Positions 44,267-53,498 of a stretch of DNA of 64,000 nt are shown here, one piece after another. The number at the start of each line of letters is the position of its first letter. Within the stretch, counting starts at the first letter, position 1. This stretch comes from Tabrizicola fusiformis. GTDB taxonomy: Bacteria > Pseudomonadota > Alphaproteobacteria > Rhodobacterales > Rhodobacteraceae. The stretch spans positions 124,001 through 188,000 of the forward strand of contig NZ_JABUHN010000009.1 in the NCBI RefSeq assembly GCF_013328815.1, in the 5' to 3' direction. The translations under genes were made by a program, and so were the position numbers. The notes beneath the pieces were generated by a model. The model ran no database searches and was not told where the DNA came from. It worked only from the letters and a program-made list of their open reading frames with translations.

Positions 44267-46270
44267 TCAGCCGTGCGCCACACGCGGGCGGCCCGAGGCG
44301 GTGACGCTGACCGTCGCTTCGATGAACATTTTGCGGCCCTCCACCTCGGCCTCGCGCAGGTCGCGCTGGACGGTCAGGTTCACCTCCTCCGCCCCCGCCG
44401 CGCGGGCCCGCAACGCGGCCTCGGCCCGCAATGCGGCCTCCATCGCGGCCAGCGCCTCCTCCGCGCTGCTGAAGGCCACCAGCCCTTCGGCCAGATGGGC
44501 GACGAACCGGCCTTCGGACGGCGACGAGACCAGCCCCGTCGCCCGCTGGCTGACCTGCCCCACAACCGCGCCGATGGCATTGGCGACCCCGGCATGCTCC
44601 GGCAGGATCGTCTCGCAACCCAACCTTTCGCCCACCGCGCCGTAATAGGACGGGGCCGAGGCGCCAAGCCCGATCACCGGCACCGCCAGCCGCGCCTGCA
44701 CCGCCACCACGCCGCGATGCCCGCGCAAGCCTGCCGCCATCAGCGGATGCCGCGCCAGCGCCGCCGCATCCTGTCCGGCAAAGCCCGGATCTTCGGCAAA
44801 GGCCGCCTCCAGCAGACAATCGACCGTCTGCGCCGTCAACTGATCGACAATCGCCTGCGCCAGCACCTCGGGGCCGGGGGCGAACCGCTCGCCCGCGCCA
44901 TTGCGCCGCCGCGCCAGCAGGGTCAGCGCCTTGTGCGCCGCCGCGCCATCCCAGGCGTCCAGCCGCCCCAACACATGGCTGGCGTCCGAGGGCGTCACCC
45001 CCGACAGCATAACCAGCCCCCGCGCCACCAGCCGCTCAAGGGCGGCCACCTCGATCCGGCTGGTCAGGGCGGCGGCCAGCGGCATCGGCGCGGTGATCCG
45101 CGCCAGAACCGCCGCCTCACGCGCGGTCAGCCCGCCGGATTGTCCGCCCATCGGCACCACGAAGCGGCCATCGTATTCGCCCGCCGTCTCGGTGGACAGC
45201 GCGCGGTCCAGCGTGGCGTGAACCATCTCCCCCGCCTCGACCGCCAAGAGCGAGACCGGCATCAGCCGCCGCGGACCCAACCGCAGCCCGCCGGTCAGGC
45301 CCGCGGTTTGCAGATGCACCTCGCTGTCGCCGCCAAGGCCCCAGGTCCGCATCGCCACCGCCTCGACCATGGTGCGGAAGCCGCCGACACGGGCGCCTTC
45401 CGGGTCGATCTCGGGCAAGCCGCCTTTCAGAAGGGCGATGTCGGTGGTTGTGCCACCAATGTCCGAGACCAGCGCATCCTTGGCCCCGGTCAGCCAGCGT
45501 GCGCCGACAATGCTGGCGGCGGGGCCGCTCAGGATCGTCTCGATCGGGCGTTCACGCACCATAGCCGCGGAAATCAGCGCGCCGTCGCCACGCACCACCA
45601 TCAAGGGCGCGCTGATGCCCGCCGTCGCCAGATGCCGCTCACATGCGGCGACCAGCCGGTCGATCATCCCGATCAGCCTTGCGTTCAGCACCGCCGTCAG
45701 CGCCCGCTTCGGCCCGTTCAGCTGTGCGGACAATTCATGCGAGCAGGTCACCGGCCGCCCGGTCAACCGCCGGATCAGCGCCCGCGCCGCCAGTTCATGC
45801 GCCGGGTTGCGGGTGGCAAAGCGGGCGGCAACGGCAAAGCCCATCACCTGATCGCCCAGCGCCGCCAGTTCCGCCTCAAGCCGGGTCAGGTCCAGCGCCG
45901 CCGCTTCGGTGCCCGCGTGGCTGTGGCCGCCGTCCAGAAGGATCACCGGATCGCCCTTCAGCGCCTCGGTCAGCCCGCCCCGCTCCAGATCACCCGCGTC
46001 AAAACCGATGAAGACAAGGGCGACGCGGCCGCCCTGCCCCTCGACCAGCGCATTGGTGGCAAGGGTGGTGGACAGCGAGACCAGCGCGATTTCATCCGCC
46101 CCCACCCCGGCGGCGGCCAGCGCCGCATCCGCCGCCCGCCCGATGCCCAAGGCCAGATCGGCCCGCGTGGTCAGCGACTTGGCCTTGCCCAGCACGCGCG
46201 AGGCCGCCTCGTCCACGATGACCGCATCCGTATAGGTGCCGCCGGTATCCACCCCCAGAAAATAGGCCAC
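44267..46270 (-). CDS. Hydantoinase/oxoprolinase subunit A-like protein (HyuA), without a B subunit
   Basis: A 667-residue ATP-dependent amidohydrolase-type protein of the ASKHA fold. The N-terminus AYFLGVDTGGTYTDAVIVDE is the first phosphate-binding loop. Later come STTLATNALVEGQGGRVALV, SGPAASIVGARWLTG and the second ATP motif VSDIGGTTTDIALLKGG. The C-terminal third contains GGDSEVHL and LLARRRNGAGERF. The start is GTG at 46270 with AAGGGG upstream. Canonical hydantoinases need a HyuB partner; none is adjacent. A TIM-barrel isomerase-like gene lies upstream on the same strand. The substrate (a hydantoin, oxoproline or related lactam) is unknown. Confidence 0.85.
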   Translation of the reverse strand: MAYFLGVDTGGTYTDAVIVDEAASRVLGKAKSLTTRADLALGIGRAADAALAAAGVGADEIALVSLSTTLATNALVEGQGGRVALVFIGFDAGDLERGGLTEALKGDPVILLDGGHSHAGTEAAALDLTRLEAELAALGDQVMGFAVAARFATRNPAHELAARALIRRLTGRPVTCSHELSAQLNGPKRALTAVLNARLIGMIDRLVAACERHLATAGISAPLMVVRGDGALISAAMVRERPIETILSGPAASIVGARWLTGAKDALVSDIGGTTTDIALLKGGLPEIDPEGARVGGFRTMVEAVAMRTWGLGGDSEVHLQTAGLTGGLRLGPRRLMPVSLLAVEAGEMVHATLDRALSTETAGEYDGRFVVPMGGQSGGLTAREAAVLARITAPMPLAAALTSRIEVAALERLVARGLVMLSGVTPSDASHVLGRLDAWDGAAAHKALTLLARRRNGAGERFAPGPEVLAQAIVDQLTAQTVDCLLEAAFAEDPGFAGQDAAALARHPLMAAGLRGHRGVVAVQARLAVPVIGLGASAPSYYGAVGERLGCETILPEHAGVANAIGAVVGQVSQRATGLVSSPSEGRFVAHLAEGLVAFSSAEEALAAMEAALRAEAALRARAAGAEEVNLTVQRDLREAEVEGRKMFIEATVSVTASGRPRVAHG

Positions 46271-46385
46271 GCCCAACCCCTTCGCCGTTCTGTTCGCCCC
46301 CTCTCCTAGCCTGCCTCGCAGGCGGGCGCAGCCCCTGCCCGACCGCGACAGGCCCGAAGGCGACGCCAAAGCACAGGAAATCCGC

Positions 46386-47228
46386 TCAGGCCGCCAACCC
46401 TTGTGCCTGCAACCACAGGGCCGAGGGCTGCACATCCCGCGCATTCGCCATTTCAAGGATCAGCCGCGGCAGCACAGGCATCTCGCCCAGCGCGGCAAAG
46501 ACGGCGGGCCAATGGATATTGCCCTTGCCGATCTGCCAGTGCCGGTCGGCCACACCATCGGCATCCTGCAGATGCACATGGGCCAGCGCCGCCCCCGCCG
46601 CGCGGACAAAACCATCGACCGGCGGTGCCCCGGTGGCGCCATGGGCATAATGCGCATGGCCCGTGTCCAGCGAGACGCGCAAGGCCGGTGAGTTGAACGA
46701 GGCGGCCAGCGCAACCCGCTCGGTAGGGTCAATGTCCTCACAATTTTCCAGCACGATCTCGATGCCCTCCGCCTCGGCCCGGGCGACGGCGGGGGCAATC
46801 GTGGCATGGGTCCGCTCGGCAATGCCCGCCGCATCGCATTGGTTGGTCCAGCGGTTGAACCCGTGCCATGTGGTATAGGGGCTGTGCAGCACCATATGCC
46901 CGCCGCCCCGCCCGTTCAGCACCCGGCCCAGCGCCGAAAGCGCGGTGTCCAGCCGGTGCTGCACGATCCGGCGGATATCCGGGTCGGCCATGTCCAGCGT
47001 GAAGCCCCAGAACGGCCCATGCAGCCCGATCCGCCCGCCATGCCCGGCCAACAGGCTGCGCGCCCGCTCGGCCAGATCGGGCCAGACATTGTCCGACAGC
47101 GCACCGACCGTGGTGAAATCGCGGATTTCGATGTCGCGGCCCGGATCGCGGATGAAGCCCTGCATCCCGGGCAGGTCGGTCAGCTCGTCAAGGTAAAGGG
47201 CGGCGCCAAGCAGGGGCTGGGAAGACAT
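46386..47228 (-). CDS. Sugar-phosphate isomerase/epimerase-like TIM-barrel protein
   Basis: A 280-residue protein of the AP-endonuclease-2/xylose-isomerase-like fold. Candidate metal ligands appear in order: RIGLHGPFWGF and MVLHSPYTTWHG (histidines), IEIVLENCEDI (glutamate), VSLDTGHAHY (aspartate, histidine), LAHVHLQDADG and, near the end, RLILEMANAR (glutamate). It lies 115 bases upstream of the HyuA-type gene on the same strand and could be co-transcribed. Substrate unknown. Confidence 0.8.
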   Translation of the reverse strand: MSSQPLLGAALYLDELTDLPGMQGFIRDPGRDIEIRDFTTVGALSDNVWPDLAERARSLLAGHGGRIGLHGPFWGFTLDMADPDIRRIVQHRLDTALSALGRVLNGRGGGHMVLHSPYTTWHGFNRWTNQCDAAGIAERTHATIAPAVARAEAEGIEIVLENCEDIDPTERVALAASFNSPALRVSLDTGHAHYAHGATGAPPVDGFVRAAGAALAHVHLQDADGVADRHWQIGKGNIHWPAVFAALGEMPVLPRLILEMANARDVQPSALWLQAQGLAA

Positions 47229-47290
47229 CGCGGACTCCGGTCGATTGCGGGCGGAGTGTCGGCGGCAGCGCCGGGGCGGTCAAGCCCGGG

Positions 47291-48496
47291 CTACTGGTGG
47301 CGCAGCGCCTCGATCGGGTCCAGCCTTGCGGCGTTGCGGGCCGGGAAATAGCCGAAAACCACCCCCACCAGCGCCGAAAACCCGAAAGCCAGCGCCACGA
47401 TGGCCCCCGAGGGGGCAAAGGGAATGGCCATGAAGATCGTGCCGACCCAGGCCAACCCCAGCCCGGTGACAATCCCCAGCACCCCGCCCAGCACCGACAG
47501 CACCACCGCCTCGACCAGAAACTGCGTCAAGACCTGCCCCGAGGTCGCCCCCACCGCCAGCCGGATACCGATTTCCCGGGTCCGCTCGGTGACCGAAACC
47601 AGCATGATATTCATGATCCCGATGCCGCCCACCAGAAGGCTGACCGCCGCCACCGCCGACAAGAGGCTGGTCAGAACCGAGGACACCCCCGACAGCATCG
47701 ACGAGATTTCCTTCATGTCGGTGACCGAGAAATTATCGGTCTGCCCCAGCCCGATGCGGCGGCGTTCGCGCAAGACCTCGCTGACCTGCGCGATGCCGCG
47801 CGCCGCCGTCACCTCGCGCCGCAGCGCAACCGAGATGGAATCGACATCCTGATTGCCCTCAAGCCGCCGCTGCACGGTGCGGGCGGGCATCAGAACCACC
47901 TCGTCCTGATCCTGCCCGAAGGTGCCGGCCCCCTTGACCGCCAGAAGACCGATCACCTCACAGGACAGCCCCTTGATCCGCACCGTCTCGCCCAAGGGAT
48001 CGGCGCTGCCGAACAGCTTGCTGCGCACGGTCTGCCCCAGAATGCACAGCGCGGCGCCCGATTTCTGCTCGCCTTCGGTAAAGCTGCGACCCCCGGTCAG
48101 CGCCCAGTTCTGCACCGACAGGTAATCCGCCGTGGTGCCATAAACCTGCGAGGTGGTATTGGCGCCGCCCGCCACCACGGTCTGGCTGCTGCTGACCACC
48201 GGCGCAGCATATTGCACGGTGGAAAGCTCGGCCAATGCCTCGGCATCCTTTGTGGTAAAGCGCGGCGCGGGCGGCCCGGAGGAGGGCCCGAACCCCCGGG
48301 CGCCGGGCCGAACGATCAGCACATTGGTTCCCAGCGCCTCGACGCTCGCCTCGACCTGCGCCGACGAGCCTTGCCCGATGGTCACCATGGCAATCACCGC
48401 CGCCACCCCGATCACCACCCCCAGCACCGTCAGGAACGAGCGCAGCTTGTTACGGATGATCGCGGTAAAGGCGAGGCGGACGGTTTCCCAGATCAT
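47291..48496 (-). CDS. MacB/FtsX-type ABC transporter permease
   Basis: A 401-residue inner-membrane protein. The N-terminal membrane helix follows AIIRNKLRSFLTVLGVVIGV; then comes a periplasmic MacB-like core (about 45-260, with VEALGTNVLIVRPG). Three C-terminal membrane segments follow, including VAAVSLLVGGIGIMNIMLVS and VLGIVTGLGLAWVGTIFM. TERTREIGIRLAVGATSGQV is the coupling loop of the MacB family. Start is 4 bases after the ATPase stop. It is the last gene of a MacA/MacB operon in which ATPase and permease are separate polypeptides. No TolC-type gene is in the window. Confidence 0.92.
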   Translation of the reverse strand: MIWETVRLAFTAIIRNKLRSFLTVLGVVIGVAAVIAMVTIGQGSSAQVEASVEALGTNVLIVRPGARGFGPSSGPPAPRFTTKDAEALAELSTVQYAAPVVSSSQTVVAGGANTTSQVYGTTADYLSVQNWALTGGRSFTEGEQKSGAALCILGQTVRSKLFGSADPLGETVRIKGLSCEVIGLLAVKGAGTFGQDQDEVVLMPARTVQRRLEGNQDVDSISVALRREVTAARGIAQVSEVLRERRRIGLGQTDNFSVTDMKEISSMLSGVSSVLTSLLSAVAAVSLLVGGIGIMNIMLVSVTERTREIGIRLAVGATSGQVLTQFLVEAVVLSVLGGVLGIVTGLGLAWVGTIFMAIPFAPSGAIVALAFGFSALVGVVFGYFPARNAARLDPIEALRHQ

Positions 48497-48499
48497 GGC

Positions 48500-49201
48500 C
48501 TAACCCCTTGGCGTGATGGTTTCGTCGCGGGTCAGCTTGCCATCGGTAAAGATCAGCAGGCGCCCGGCATAGGCGGCGATGTCATCCTCATGTGTCACCA
48601 TGACGATGGTGATGCCCTCGTCCCGGTTCAGCTTTTGCAGAAGGGTCATGATTTCATGGCTGCGGTGGCTGTCGAGGTTGCCGGTGGGTTCGTCGGCCAG
48701 AATGACCGTTGGGTCACCGGCCAGCGCCCGCGCAATCGCCACCCGCTGTTGCTGGCCGCCCGACAGTTGCGAGGGGTCGTGGTCTTCGCGCCCCTGAAGC
48801 CCGACCTTTTCCAGCGCCAGCCGCGCCCGCGCCTCACGCGCCTCGCGCGGCAGCCCCTTGTAGATCAGCGGCAGTTCGACATTCTCCAGCGCCGAGGTGC
48901 GGGCCAGAAGGTTGAAGCCCTGAAACACAAAGCCCAGCGCGTGGCGGCGCAAAAGCGCACGCTGATCGTTGCTCAACCCCTGAACCGGGGTGCCCTGAAA
49001 CAGGTATTCGCCGCTGCTGGGACGGTCGAGGCAACCGATAATGTTCATCGTTGTGGATTTGCCTGACCCGGAGGGGCCCATGATCGCCACGAACTCGCCC
49101 TTGGTGATGGTCAGGTCCACCCCGTCCAGCGCGCGCACCTGTGCCTCACCCGTGCCATAGCTGCGGGTGACGCCCCGCAGCGCAATCAGCGGCGGCGTCA
49201 T
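48500..49201 (-). CDS. MacB/LolD-type ABC transporter ATPase
   Basis: A 233-residue ATPase. Walker A is [15 protein letters not shown], the signature is [16 protein letters not shown], Walker B is [13 protein letters not shown] and the H-loop is [26 protein letters not shown] and [20 protein letters not shown] are typical of the MacB/LolD group. The start overlaps the stop of the membrane-fusion protein and the permease follows after 3 bases. It probably drives export of a peptide, lipid or small toxic compound via a tripartite pump. Confidence 0.94.
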   Translation of the reverse strand: MTPPLIALRGVTRSYGTGEAQVRALDGVDLTITKGEFVAIMGPSGSGKSTTMNIIGCLDRPSSGEYLFQGTPVQGLSNDQRALLRRHALGFVFQGFNLLARTSALENVELPLIYKGLPREAREARARLALEKVGLQGREDHDPSQLSGGQQQRVAIARALAGDPTVILADEPTGNLDSHRSHEIMTLLQKLNRDEGITIVMVTHEDDIAAYAGRLLIFTDGKLTRDETITPRG

Positions 49202-50454
49202 CAGCTTCCGCCCGCTTGTTCGGTGATGGCAAGATCGCCTTCGGCCAGCCCCTCGCCCGTGATCACGGTGCGGCGCCCGTTGGTCTCGCCGCGCTGCACC
49301 GCGACCTGCACCGGGGCGCCGCTCCGCAGCACCCAGATCGAGGCGCCGTCGCCGGTTCGCGCCGTGCCGCCCGCGCGGCGCGGCATGATCAGCCCCAGAA
49401 GGCCGCTGCCCGAACTGCTGCCGCTGCTGGCCGCGGGCGGGGCATAGCGCAGCGCGGCATTGGCCACGGTCAGGGCGCCCTTGGCCTCGGCCACGGTAAT
49501 CGTGGCGGTCGCGGTCATGCCCGGACGCAAGAGCCCTTCGGGATTTTCCACCGCCAGCACCGCCTTGTAGGTCACCACGTTGTCGGTGGTTTCCGGCGCA
49601 TAGCGCACCTGCACGATCTGGGCCGGGAACTGCACCCCATCATAGGCATCGACGGTAAAGACCGCCGTATTGCCCTCGGCCACCCGGCCGATGTCCGCCT
49701 CGTCGATATCCACCAGAAGCTGCATCTGCGACAGGTCTTCGGCCAGCGTGAACAGCACCGGCGCCTCCAGCGAGGCCGCCACGATCTGCCCGACCTCTGC
49801 CGAACGCGACAGCACCACCCCGTCGATGGGCGACCGGATCACCGCCTTGGCCAGATCGGCCGCCACCAGATCGCGGTTCGCCTCGGCCAGCGTCAGATCA
49901 GCGCGCGCGATGTCCAGTTGTGCAATGGCGCGGTCACTGGCCGCCTGCAGCGTGGTCAGGGCGTTGCGCGTGGTGACGCCCCGCTTGTCCAGCTCCTGCC
50001 CGGTGGTCAGCGCCTCTGCCGCTTCGCGCAGCGTGGCATCGGCGGATTGCACCCGGGCACGGGCGGCCACCACCCCGGCCTCGGCATTGGCCAGTTGCGC
50101 GGCAAGCTTTGTATCGTCCAGCTCGGCCAGAATCTGGCCATTGGTCACCCGGTCGTTATACGTGACCATGATTTCCTTCAGCGTGCCGGACAGTTCCGAA
50201 GACACATCCACCTGCGTCGTCGGCTCCACCGTCCCTGTGGCGGTGACCGTGACCGTCAGATCGCCCAGCGCGACGGGATCGGTGGTATAGCTGACCTTGG
50301 TTGCCGTCCCGGCCGAAGCATACCAATACCAGCCCCCACCACCCAGACCCGCCAGAAGCACCAGCGCAAACAGCAGCCATCGCCCCCGCCGGCGCCGGGG
50401 CGCCCCCTGTGCAAGGATCGCCGCCAGATCGTCCTTGCCTGCCGTTTCCGCCAT
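49201..50454 (-). CDS. MacA-type membrane-fusion protein
   Basis: A 417-residue periplasmic adaptor. A membrane anchor near residues 24-47 (WLLFALVLLAGLGGGGWYWY) follows a basic cytoplasmic stretch. The lipoyl/barrel half-motif VDVSSELSGTLKEIMVTYND is followed by a helical hairpin of about 80 residues (LANAEAGVVAARARVQSADA to RAIAQLDIARADLTLAEANR) and the second lipoyl half KAVIRSPIDGVVLSRSAEVG. The C-terminal part contains a serine/glycine-rich stretch, unusual in length. First gene of the three-gene export operon. Confidence 0.92.
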   Translation of the reverse strand: MAETAGKDDLAAILAQGAPRRRRGRWLLFALVLLAGLGGGGWYWYASAGTATKVSYTTDPVALGDLTVTVTATGTVEPTTQVDVSSELSGTLKEIMVTYNDRVTNGQILAELDDTKLAAQLANAEAGVVAARARVQSADATLREAAEALTTGQELDKRGVTTRNALTTLQAASDRAIAQLDIARADLTLAEANRDLVAADLAKAVIRSPIDGVVLSRSAEVGQIVAASLEAPVLFTLAEDLSQMQLLVDIDEADIGRVAEGNTAVFTVDAYDGVQFPAQIVQVRYAPETTDNVVTYKAVLAVENPEGLLRPGMTATATITVAEAKGALTVANAALRYAPPAASSGSSSGSGLLGLIMPRRAGGTARTGDGASIWVLRSGAPVQVAVQRGETNGRRTVITGEGLAEGDLAITEQAGGS

Positions 50455-50569
50455 CCTGCTTGCCTCATGCTCGCCCGTACTGCCGGTTCTACGCCACAGC
50501 GCCGAAGTTCCGTCGCCTGTAACTGGGGCAAAGACGGCAGCAGGCCAAGAGGGGGACGCCGGAAATCGC

Positions 50570-50929
50570 CTAACTTCCGCGATAGGTGGAATAGGCGAAG
50601 GGGCTGATCAAGAGCGGCACATGGTAATGCTGCGTTTCATCCGGCACGCCAAAGCGGATCGGGATTTCATCCAGAAAGATCAACCCCTCGCCCGCCTGCC
50701 CCGTCGCGCGCAGATAATCGCCCGCCGCGAAGACCAGCTCATAACTGCCCGCCGTCAGCTTGGCCCCCGCCAGCATCGGTGCATCGGTGCGGCCATCGGC
50801 ATTGGTCACCGTCTCGGCAATCTTGCGGTGGCTTTGCCCGCTGATCCGGTAAAGCACGATCTTCACCCCCGCCGCCGGTTTGCCGCGCGCCGTGTCCAGC
50901 ACATGGGTCGTGATCCGTCCTGTCGCCAT
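50570..50929 (-). CDS. uraH: 5-hydroxyisourate hydrolase (transthyretin-like)
   Basis: A 119-residue enzyme that hydrolyses 5-hydroxyisourate to OHCU in urate breakdown. N-terminal ITTHVLDTARGKPAAGV supplies the catalytic histidine, TNADGRTDAP the conserved arginine, and the C-terminal YHVPLLISPFAYSTYRGS is the family signature ending in YRGS. The ATG at 50929 matches the family length. It is divergent from the plus-strand ureide operon, with 142 bases between starts that should carry both promoters. Confidence 0.95.
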   Translation of the reverse strand: MATGRITTHVLDTARGKPAAGVKIVLYRISGQSHRKIAETVTNADGRTDAPMLAGAKLTAGSYELVFAAGDYLRATGQAGEGLIFLDEIPIRFGVPDETQHYHVPLLISPFAYSTYRGS

Positions 50930-51071
50930 TCTCGCCTCCGCCCGATTTTCTGCCACCCTAGCGCGATCCGCACCGGCACGCGACCATGGCGGCAAGACAA
51001 AGCAGCTTATGGCAGAATTTGATAAACCTCGCCGCCATTCCGGCCTAACCTGCCGCCAAAGGAGTCGATAA

Positions 51072-52487
51072 ATGCAGCGTTATCCCCGCGATTTTCGTGG
51101 CCACGGCCCCGACGCCCCCGATGCCCGCTGGCCCGGCGGGGCGAAAATCGCCGTTTCGCTGGTGCTGAACTACGAAGAGGGCGGCGAGAACAACATCCTG
51201 CATGGCGATGGCCAGTCCGAGGCTTTCCTGTCCGACATCGCCGGTGCCGCACCCTGGCCAGGGCAACGCCACTGGAACATGGAATCGATCTACGACTATG
51301 GCGCGCGGGCGGGCTTCTGGCGCCTGCACCGTCTGTTCACCGGACGCGGCCTGCCGGTTACGGTTTACGGCGTGACCTCGGCGCTGGCGCGCAACCCCGA
51401 ACAGGTGGCGGCAATGCAGGCCGCAGGCTGGGAGATTGCCAGCCACGGGCTGAAATGGGTCGAACACCGCGACATGCCCGAAGCGGAAGAGGCGGCCCAG
51501 ATCGCCGAAAGCTTCCGCCTGCATGAGGAGGTCACCGGCGAGGCGCCGCGCGGCTGGTATACCGGGCGTTGCAGCATGAACACGGTGCGGCTGACGGCCG
51601 AAACCGGGCGGCTCGACTGGATTTCCGACACCTATGACGACGACCTGCCCTATTGGCGCGAGGTGGGTGACAGGGACCAACTGGTGATCCCCTACACGCT
51701 GGAAGCCAATGACATGCGCTTTGCCACCGCGCCCGGCTATTCGACGGGCGAAGAGTTCTTCCAATATCTCAAGGACAGTTTCGACACCCTCTATGCCGAA
51801 GGGCAGCAGGGCCGGGCCAAGATGTTTTCCATCGGTCTGCACAACCGGCTGATCGGCCGCCCGGGCAAGATCGCCGGGCTGATCCGCTTTCTCGACCATG
51901 CACAATCGCACAAGGACGTCTGGTTTCCCCGCCGCATCGACATTGCCCGCCATTGGGCAAAAACCCATCCGCACAAACGATTCGAGCGGCCTTCTCAGAT
52001 GGCACGCGAACGGTTCGTGGAACGCTTCGGTTCCATTTTCGAACATTCGCCGTGGATCGCGGACCGGGCCTTTGACCTTGAGCTTGGCCCGGCCCATGAC
52101 AGCGCCGTGGGCCTGCACAATGCGCTGGCCCGCATGTTCCGCTCGGCCAGCGATGCGGAACGGCTGGGCGTGCTGCTGGCCCACCCCGATCTGGCGGGCA
52201 AACTCGCGGCGGCCAAACGGCTGACCCCGGAAAGCACCGCCGAACAATCCAGCGCCGCACTCGACAGCCTGACCGATGACGAGCGCGCGACCTTCCAGCG
52301 GCTGAATGCCGAATATGTGGCCAAACACGGCTTTCCCTTCATCATCGCCGTGCGCGACAACACCAAGGACACGATCCTGACGGCCTTCCACGCCCGGATC
52401 GGTAATGACACCGCGACCGAGTTTTCCACCGCCTGCAAACAGGTGGAACGCATCGCCGCCCTGCGCCTGAAAGACCTGCTGCCATGA
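51072..52487 (+). CDS. Fusion of allantoinase (PuuE type) and OHCU decarboxylase (UraD)
   Basis: A 471-residue bifunctional protein. Residues 1 to about 305 are a polysaccharide-deacetylase-fold PuuE allantoinase: YPRDFRGHGPDAPDARWPGG, VSLVLNYEEGGENNILHGDG, RAGFWRLHRLFTGRGLPVTV, WEIASHGLKWVEHRDM and a metal/active-site stretch MFSIGLHNRLIGRPGKI. Residues about 310-471 are UraD: HPDLAGKLAAAKRLTPEST, LNAEYVAKHGFPFIIAVRDN and the basic C-terminal RIAALRLKDLLP. AAAGGAG lies 7 bases before the ATG. Thus decarboxylation of OHCU to (S)-allantoin and its hydrolysis to allantoate are joined in one chain. The stop overlaps the next start by 4 bases. Confidence 0.93.
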   Translation: MQRYPRDFRGHGPDAPDARWPGGAKIAVSLVLNYEEGGENNILHGDGQSEAFLSDIAGAAPWPGQRHWNMESIYDYGARAGFWRLHRLFTGRGLPVTVYGVTSALARNPEQVAAMQAAGWEIASHGLKWVEHRDMPEAEEAAQIAESFRLHEEVTGEAPRGWYTGRCSMNTVRLTAETGRLDWISDTYDDDLPYWREVGDRDQLVIPYTLEANDMRFATAPGYSTGEEFFQYLKDSFDTLYAEGQQGRAKMFSIGLHNRLIGRPGKIAGLIRFLDHAQSHKDVWFPRRIDIARHWAKTHPHKRFERPSQMARERFVERFGSIFEHSPWIADRAFDLELGPAHDSAVGLHNALARMFRSASDAERLGVLLAHPDLAGKLAAAKRLTPESTAEQSSAALDSLTDDERATFQRLNAEYVAKHGFPFIIAVRDNTKDTILTAFHARIGNDTATEFSTACKQVERIAALRLKDLLP

Positions 52488-53326
52488 CCGGATATTACGC
52501 CCCCCCCGGCGGCCTGCCGCCGCAGACCGCGCTGATGACCCAGCGCGCGGTTTTCACCAATGCCTATGCCTTCATCCCCAAGGGCTGCTTTTCCGATATC
52601 GTGGTCAGCTACCTGCCCGGCTGGACCGCCACGCGCCTCTGGCTGATCGCCCGCCCGATGAGCGGCTTTTCCGAAACCTTCAGCCAGTATGTGATGGAGG
52701 TCGCCCCCGGCGGCGGCTCGGACAGCCCCGATGCCGAGACGGGGGCCGAACATTGGCTGTTCTTCACCGGCGGGCTGGCAACCGTCACCATCGACGGCAC
52801 TGGATATGAGATGGAGGCAGGCTCCTACGCCTATATCCCCGCAGGTGCCCGCTGGACCCTGCTTGCCGAAGGGGCGGCACCCGCCCGCTTCCACTGGCTG
52901 CGCAAGATTTACGAGGCCGCCCCCGGCGTCACCCCGCCCACAGCCTTCGTGGTGAACGAACGCGACATTCCCCCTGTGGCAATGCCCGATACCGAAGGCC
53001 GCTGGGCCACCACCCGCTTCACCGACCCGACCGACATCCGCCACGATGCCCATGTGAACATCGTCACCTTCCAGCCGGGCGGGGTGATCCCGTTCGAGGA
53101 AACCCATGTCATGGAACACGGGCTTTATGTGCTGGAAGGCAAGGCGGTCTACAAACTCAATCAGGATTGGGTCGAGGTGGAGGCTGGCGATTTCATGTGG
53201 CTGCGCGCTTATTGCCCGCAAGCCTGCTATGCCGCCGGCCCCGGCCCCTTCCGCTATCTTCTCTACAAGGATGTGAACCGCCACGCCAAGCTGCGCGGCC
53301 CCGGCGCCTTTGGCCCGGCAAGATGA
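52484..53326 (+). CDS. allE: (S)-ureidoglycine aminohydrolase
   Basis: A 280-residue double cupin, also known as YlbA, that releases ammonia from (S)-ureidoglycine to give (S)-ureidoglycolate. Visible are the N-terminal YYAPPGGLPPQTALMTQRAV, the first-cupin strand EHWLFFTGGLATVTIDG, and the manganese-binding second cupin with IPFEETHVMEHGLYVLEGKA and WVEVEAGDFMWLRAYCPQ. Its ATG overlaps the fusion-protein stop. The allantoate amidohydrolase (AllC) that should feed it is not in the window. Confidence 0.93.
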   Translation: MTGYYAPPGGLPPQTALMTQRAVFTNAYAFIPKGCFSDIVVSYLPGWTATRLWLIARPMSGFSETFSQYVMEVAPGGGSDSPDAETGAEHWLFFTGGLATVTIDGTGYEMEAGSYAYIPAGARWTLLAEGAAPARFHWLRKIYEAAPGVTPPTAFVVNERDIPPVAMPDTEGRWATTRFTDPTDIRHDAHVNIVTFQPGGVIPFEETHVMEHGLYVLEGKAVYKLNQDWVEVEAGDFMWLRAYCPQACYAAGPGPFRYLLYKDVNRHAKLRGPGAFGPAR

Positions 53327-53498
53327 CCCTTCTGCCCATCCTCTCTCTACAAGTATCCCGGGGTGCGTCCGTGGTTGCGCCATCGGTTCGAGGAACCGTG
53401 GACGCGGGGGGCTGGCCCCCGGTCCGCCGCCAGCCCAAGGCGCAACATCAACCCGGCACTCCGACGACGAGCGGTCGCAGACCGACGAGGAGGCGCGG

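Noticed and set aside
44084-46309. A 741-codon plus-strand open frame opposite the HyuA-type gene
   Set aside because: Antisense shadow, arginine/glutamine-rich with no recognisable domain.
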